Shown here piece by piece: positions 61,025-64,000 of a DNA stretch of 64,000 nucleotides. This DNA is from JARRPM01 sp963792815 (lineage in GTDB: Bacteria > Pseudomonadota > Gammaproteobacteria > Pseudomonadales > Halieaceae). Where the stretch lies: positions 124,001 to 188,000 of the forward strand of contig CAWBXR010000004.1 of assembly GCA_963792815.1 (NCBI GenBank), read 5' to 3'. The notes under the pieces are model-generated. The model saw only the letters and a list, made by a program, of their open reading frames with translations. It was not told the origin of the DNA and searched no databases. A program made the translations under genes and the position numbers. The number at the start of each line of letters is the position of its first letter. Positions within the stretch are counted from its first letter, which is position 1.

Positions 61025-61774
61025 ATGTCCAGTCGCGCCCTTGCACCGCCGGCCAAGCTGTTGATGTTGCGAGAACTGGCGGCGCCCCTGGACGTCGCCG
61101 GGTCGCTGTTGCGCGCGCCCGGCCTTATCAGCTGCCCCCGCGGCAACGGAGAAACCGTGATTGTGATGCCCGGTTTCGGTACCGGAGACCGCTCTACCGC
61201 CGTGTTGAGAGGATTCCTGCAGCTGTTGGGTTACAAGGTTGAAGGTTGGGGCCTGGGCATCAACCGGGGTAATGTGGAAGCGCTGATGCCGGTGGTTGCC
61301 GAGCGCGTGGCGGCGCGCAGCGAGGCCCTGTGCGAGCCAGTCAACCTGGTGGGCTGGAGCCTGGGAGGAGTGCTTGCAAGGGAGGCGGCCCGCGACCTTC
61401 CGGAGCTGGTCAGGCAGGTGATCACTCTGGGAACGCCCGTGGTAGGCGGCCCCAGGTATACCGCGGTCGCGTCTTTTTATGCAGCCCAGGGGTTTGATTT
61501 CGCAACGATAGATCGCCAGATCCTGGAGCGTCAGCAGGTGCCGCTCAGAGTACCCGTGACCTCCATCTACAGCAAATCCGATGGCGTGGTGGCCTGGCGC
61601 GCGGCGATCGACCCGATCAACCGGCACGTGGAGCATGTGCAGGTGAGTGAAAGTCATTTCAGCCTGGGCTTCTCATCCCGGGTTTTTCGTATCCTGGCAG
61701 AGCGCCTTGCGGGTAAAGGGCCTGTCAACGCCACCGCGGATACGGCTGTGCTGGCCGGAAACCCAGCCAGATAG
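61025..61774 (+). CDS. Alpha/beta hydrolase
   Basis: A 249-residue alpha/beta-fold hydrolase. The strand-turn region GETVIVMPGFGTGD precedes the nucleophile elbow VNLVGWSLGGVLAREAARD (Ser in GWSLGG). An Asp follows in VTSIYSKSDGVVAW, and a late His in VQVSESHFSLGF, giving a full Ser-Asp-His triad. TLGTPVVGGPR is shared with triacylglycerol-lipase-like and PGAP1-like hydrolases. No signal peptide is present. It likely hydrolyses an ester; substrate unknown. It diverges from the P450 gene and is followed after 132 bases by a sulfotransferase. Confidence 0.86.
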   Translation: MSSRALAPPAKLLMLRELAAPLDVAGSLLRAPGLISCPRGNGETVIVMPGFGTGDRSTAVLRGFLQLLGYKVEGWGLGINRGNVEALMPVVAERVAARSEALCEPVNLVGWSLGGVLAREAARDLPELVRQVITLGTPVVGGPRYTAVASFYAAQGFDFATIDRQILERQQVPLRVPVTSIYSKSDGVVAWRAAIDPINRHVEHVQVSESHFSLGFSSRVFRILAERLAGKGPVNATADTAVLAGNPAR

Positions 61775-61906
61775 CAGTTGTACCGCGCATCATCGTGACC
61801 TCGGAGGTTCCCGGCTCCCGCCGGAAGACCCCGCGTCTTACTGGCATTGCCGCCGGAGCGCTGACATACTCCTGTGGAAACGGTATCCCTGAGGCCTCGA
61901 ACCAGA

Positions 61907-62830
61907 ATGAAAATGCCCGAGCGGAAGCGTGTTTACCAGTGCCATCACTTCGACAGTACCCGCTGGAATTTCCTTGCGCACCGGCCTGACGACATAGTGA
62001 TAGCGACATCCTATAAGGCCGGTACCACCTGGACCCAGGGGATTATCGCCAACCTGCTGTTTCCAGATGGTCAGTTTCCGGCGCCGCCGGAGGTGATGTC
62101 GCCCTGGCTGGATATGCGGCTGATTCCCCTGGAGCTGGTGTTGACCGGCCTGGAAGCACAATCACACCGGCGCTTTATCAAGACCCACCTGCCGCTGGAT
62201 GGCATGCGTTACGAGCCGGAGGTGAAATATCTGTATGTGACCCGCGATGGGCGCGATGTGTTTATGTCCTTGTGGAATCACTACAGTAATTTCACACCGG
62301 AAGCCATCGCTGCAATGAATAGCACTCCCGGCCGTGTTGGTGAGGAGTTCCCGGCTGCTCCCGGGGACATTCACGAGTTCTGGCGGCAATGGGTGAGCAG
62401 GAGTTGGTTTGACAATGAAGTCGGCGGCTGGCCGTACTGGTCGCACCTGTCCAATGTGCAGTCCTGGTGGGATTATCGGCACCTGCCCAATATCCGGCTG
62501 GTGCACTATAACGATTTACTGGCGGATACCGAGACGGAGATACGCGGCATCGCGGGTTTCCTGGGCATTGATGTGCCGGAGTCCGCGTGGCCGGCCATAG
62601 TGAAGGCGGTGTCGTTCAAGCAGATGAAAGCGATGGGAGACCTCTATACGCCCGGCGGCGGTGTCTTCTGGAAGGGTGGCGCGGAAACCTTTCTGAACAA
62701 AGGTACCAACGGGCGCTGGAGGGAGGTGCTCTCCGCTGCCGAGGTGGAACAGTACGAGGCGGCCTGTGAACGCGTGCTCACACCCGATTGCCGGCAGTGG
62801 CTGGCCAGCGGCGGGCAGTATACTGGCTAG
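61907..62830 (+). CDS. Sulfotransferase (Sulfotransfer_1 family)
   Basis: A cytosolic sulfotransferase of about 307 residues. The PAPS 5'-phosphosulfate loop is ATSYKAGTTWTQGI, the 3'-phosphate element YVTRDGRDVFMSLWNHYSNF, the catalytic His lies in RRFIKTHLPLDG, and the C-terminal Gly-rich GGVFWKGGAETFLNKGTNGR covers PAPS. It resembles sulfotransferases for small hydroxyl compounds such as phenols or steroids, unlike the glycan sulfotransferases in the polysaccharide locus. ATG 61907 is chosen over GTG 61874, which would add 11 basic residues. The following gene lies 119 bases on. Confidence 0.88.
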   Translation: MKMPERKRVYQCHHFDSTRWNFLAHRPDDIVIATSYKAGTTWTQGIIANLLFPDGQFPAPPEVMSPWLDMRLIPLELVLTGLEAQSHRRFIKTHLPLDGMRYEPEVKYLYVTRDGRDVFMSLWNHYSNFTPEAIAAMNSTPGRVGEEFPAAPGDIHEFWRQWVSRSWFDNEVGGWPYWSHLSNVQSWWDYRHLPNIRLVHYNDLLADTETEIRGIAGFLGIDVPESAWPAIVKAVSFKQMKAMGDLYTPGGGVFWKGGAETFLNKGTNGRWREVLSAAEVEQYEAACERVLTPDCRQWLASGGQYTG

Positions 62831-62949
62831 AGAGCGCACCGGCGCCTTTACGAACGGGCAGCGTCGTCTATGCTCAACGGTATAGTTGCGAGGCTCAGCC
62901 ATGAACAGCTCAAGTTTTCCCCAGACCCCGTGCATTTTATGGAGGGTGC

Positions 62950-63417
62950 ATGCGCCCCGATTCCAGTGTGAGTGATCAGCAGACCGACACCGCGCGACAG
63001 CTCGAGGGGGTTTGGCGGCTGGTCTCGTCCGTGTTCAGGACGACGTCGGGCAAGGTGATCTACCCGCTCGGTGAAGGCGCCACCGGCCAGGCTATTTTTA
63101 CCCGGTCGGGCTACATGTCCGCCCAGTTGATGCGGCCGGGCAGGCCGGCCTTTGCATCGGGCGACCAGGCCGGTGGCACCGAGCAGGAAATACACGCCGC
63201 CCTGCAGGGCTATGCCGCCTACTATGGCCAGTGTGAGATCGACGAGGAAAACAAGACACTGGCCACCCGGGTGGAGGGGAGCCTGTTTCCGAACTGGGTG
63301 GGGAGCAGGCAGCTGCGCTATTACGAGTTTTCCGACTCGCAGCTCATTCTGAGGACCACGCCAATCGCCTTTGGCGAGGAGGAATTCACCGGCGTACTGA
63401 CCTGGGAGCGCAGGTGA
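62950..63417 (+). CDS. Lipocalin-like domain protein
   Basis: A 155-residue protein with the lipocalin-like (Lipocalin_5) pattern: LEGVWRLVSSVFRTTSGKVI, ATGQAIFTRSGYMSAQLMRP, then YAAYYGQCEIDEENK and LFPNWVGSRQLRYYEF. It forms an up-and-down barrel that may bind a small hydrophobic ligand; catalysis is not established. GGAGGG before ATG 62950 is a good ribosome site. It follows the sulfotransferase gene on the same strand. Confidence 0.8.
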   Translation: MRPDSSVSDQQTDTARQLEGVWRLVSSVFRTTSGKVIYPLGEGATGQAIFTRSGYMSAQLMRPGRPAFASGDQAGGTEQEIHAALQGYAAYYGQCEIDEENKTLATRVEGSLFPNWVGSRQLRYYEFSDSQLILRTTPIAFGEEEFTGVLTWERR

Positions 63418-63461
63418 TTGTGGCTGGAGATTAACCGGGAAGAACGGCGGGGAGTTCGTGC

Positions 63462-64000
63462 GTGTTGGACAGGAGCAAGCTGAAGTCCGCTGAGAGGGCA
63501 TTTCTCAGTCAATATCCCCAGGGTTTCGATGACCCCGAAATGCTCAAGATCATCAAGAAGCACCGCATGTCACCCCTGGTGGATATGGCGAGGGAGAGCT
63601 TCAGCGAGCGCGCCTGCTCCAATGTTCACCTGGCCGCCGCCAATATGGTCAAGATCGTGTCCCGCTCCTCCATGGTCTCCCTGTTTGAAAAGCCCAAATT
63701 CAGGGACTTCGTCAAAGCCCTGGACGAAAATGAGAAAGCCTTCCTGGTAAATGCCCTGCGGGAAATCCTGCACGGCAGGCAGCAGGCGGGGTTTGAGGCG
63801 ATGGTCGACATACTGAAGACCGGCAAGCTGGCCAAGTGGAGCCTGGTTACTATCATCCCGGCCTATTACAAGCCGACGCGCGAGGTGTTCGTCAAGCCCA
63901 CGACCGCCAAGGGCATAATCCGGTTTTTTGAGCTGGAAGACCCGGTCTACAAGCCAACTCCCAGCTGGGATTTTTACCGCAAATACCGCAAGCTGATAAA
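63462..64000 (+). CDS. Conserved hypothetical protein, 3' end cut by window edge
   Basis: From GTG 63462 (GGGGAG eight bases upstream) the frame is open to the edge, 179 codons. The protein is basic and helical with no signal peptide: LKSAERAFLSQYPQGFDDPE at the start, KIIKKHRMSPLVDMARESFS next, then VKIVSRSSMVSLFEKPKFRD, and a more beta-like end IIPAYYKPTREVFVKPTTAK. I do not recognise a named family. The regular alternation of KF/ALDENEKAFLVNALREIL suggests a globular helical domain. It is co-directional with the lipocalin-like gene 44 bases upstream. Confidence 0.72.
   Translation, partial: MLDRSKLKSAERAFLSQYPQGFDDPEMLKIIKKHRMSPLVDMARESFSERACSNVHLAAANMVKIVSRSSMVSLFEKPKFRDFVKALDENEKAFLVNALREILHGRQQAGFEAMVDILKTGKLAKWSLVTIIPAYYKPTREVFVKPTTAKGIIRFFELEDPVYKPTPSWDFYRKYRKLI

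Noticed and set aside
1..64000. CRISPR arrays, rRNA, tRNA genes, riboswitches
   Set aside because: No regularly spaced repeats, no rRNA-like segments and no cloverleaf with CCA-type end were found by eye.

Overview
The window reads as chromosomal DNA from a free-living, probably marine gammaproteobacterium. Several features resemble the Halieaceae/Cellvibrionales group: many soluble bacterial P450s, Baeyer-Villiger-type monooxygenases, SnoaL-like small proteins, an UrcA protein and a PEP-CTERM protein. This placement is an inference from gene content, not a phylogeny. No rRNA, tRNA, CRISPR array or replication origin was seen.

Layout. (1) 1-12.1 kb, GC-rich: a truncated UrcA gene; a LytTR response regulator with its LytS-type kinase; a SnoaL-like protein; a MarR regulator divergent from a P450; an M14-type deacylase; a cytochrome c; an amidase; a DUF3047 protein; a second, frameshifted P450; and a PEP-CTERM protein. 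(2) 12.7-36.1 kb, visibly AT-richer: a surface-polysaccharide locus. It has a Wzm/Wzt-type ABC exporter, three secreted proteins (two with self-cleaving S74 chaperone domains), a WbaP-type initiating transferase, a sulfatase, a methyltransferase, UDP-galactopyranose mutase with a galactofuranosyltransferase-like GT2, a TPR/GT-D-like protein, an IS5-type element, an ExoV-like pyruvyltransferase, two carbohydrate sulfotransferases, two more GT2 enzymes and two membrane proteins. Together these suggest an exported glycan carrying galactofuranose, sulfate and pyruvate. (3) 36.3-47.7 kb: a CAP/TSP3/SLH surface protein, a GDSL esterase, a flavin monooxygenase, a phosphoesterase pair, and an envelope cluster (coiled-coil protein, LemA, two TPM proteins, HdeD, DUF502, DUF937, GlsB/YeaQ). 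(4) 47.7-64 kb: lipid and xenobiotic genes (acyl-CoA synthetase, SnoaL-like, ChaN lipoprotein, D-aminoacylase-like amidohydrolase, beta-lactamase-fold hydrolase, BVMO, two GSTs, a third P450, alpha/beta hydrolase, sulfotransferase, lipocalin-like protein) and an uncharacterised gene cut by the right edge.

A recurring oddity is that about eleven otherwise well-conserved reading frames break by one base, often in short homopolymers, and one (UDP-galactopyranose mutase) carries an in-frame TAA. The breaks hit unrelated genes in every region and most would be repaired by deleting one base. Sequencing or assembly error therefore seems likelier than mass gene decay, and those genes are described as probable intact genes in the real genome.
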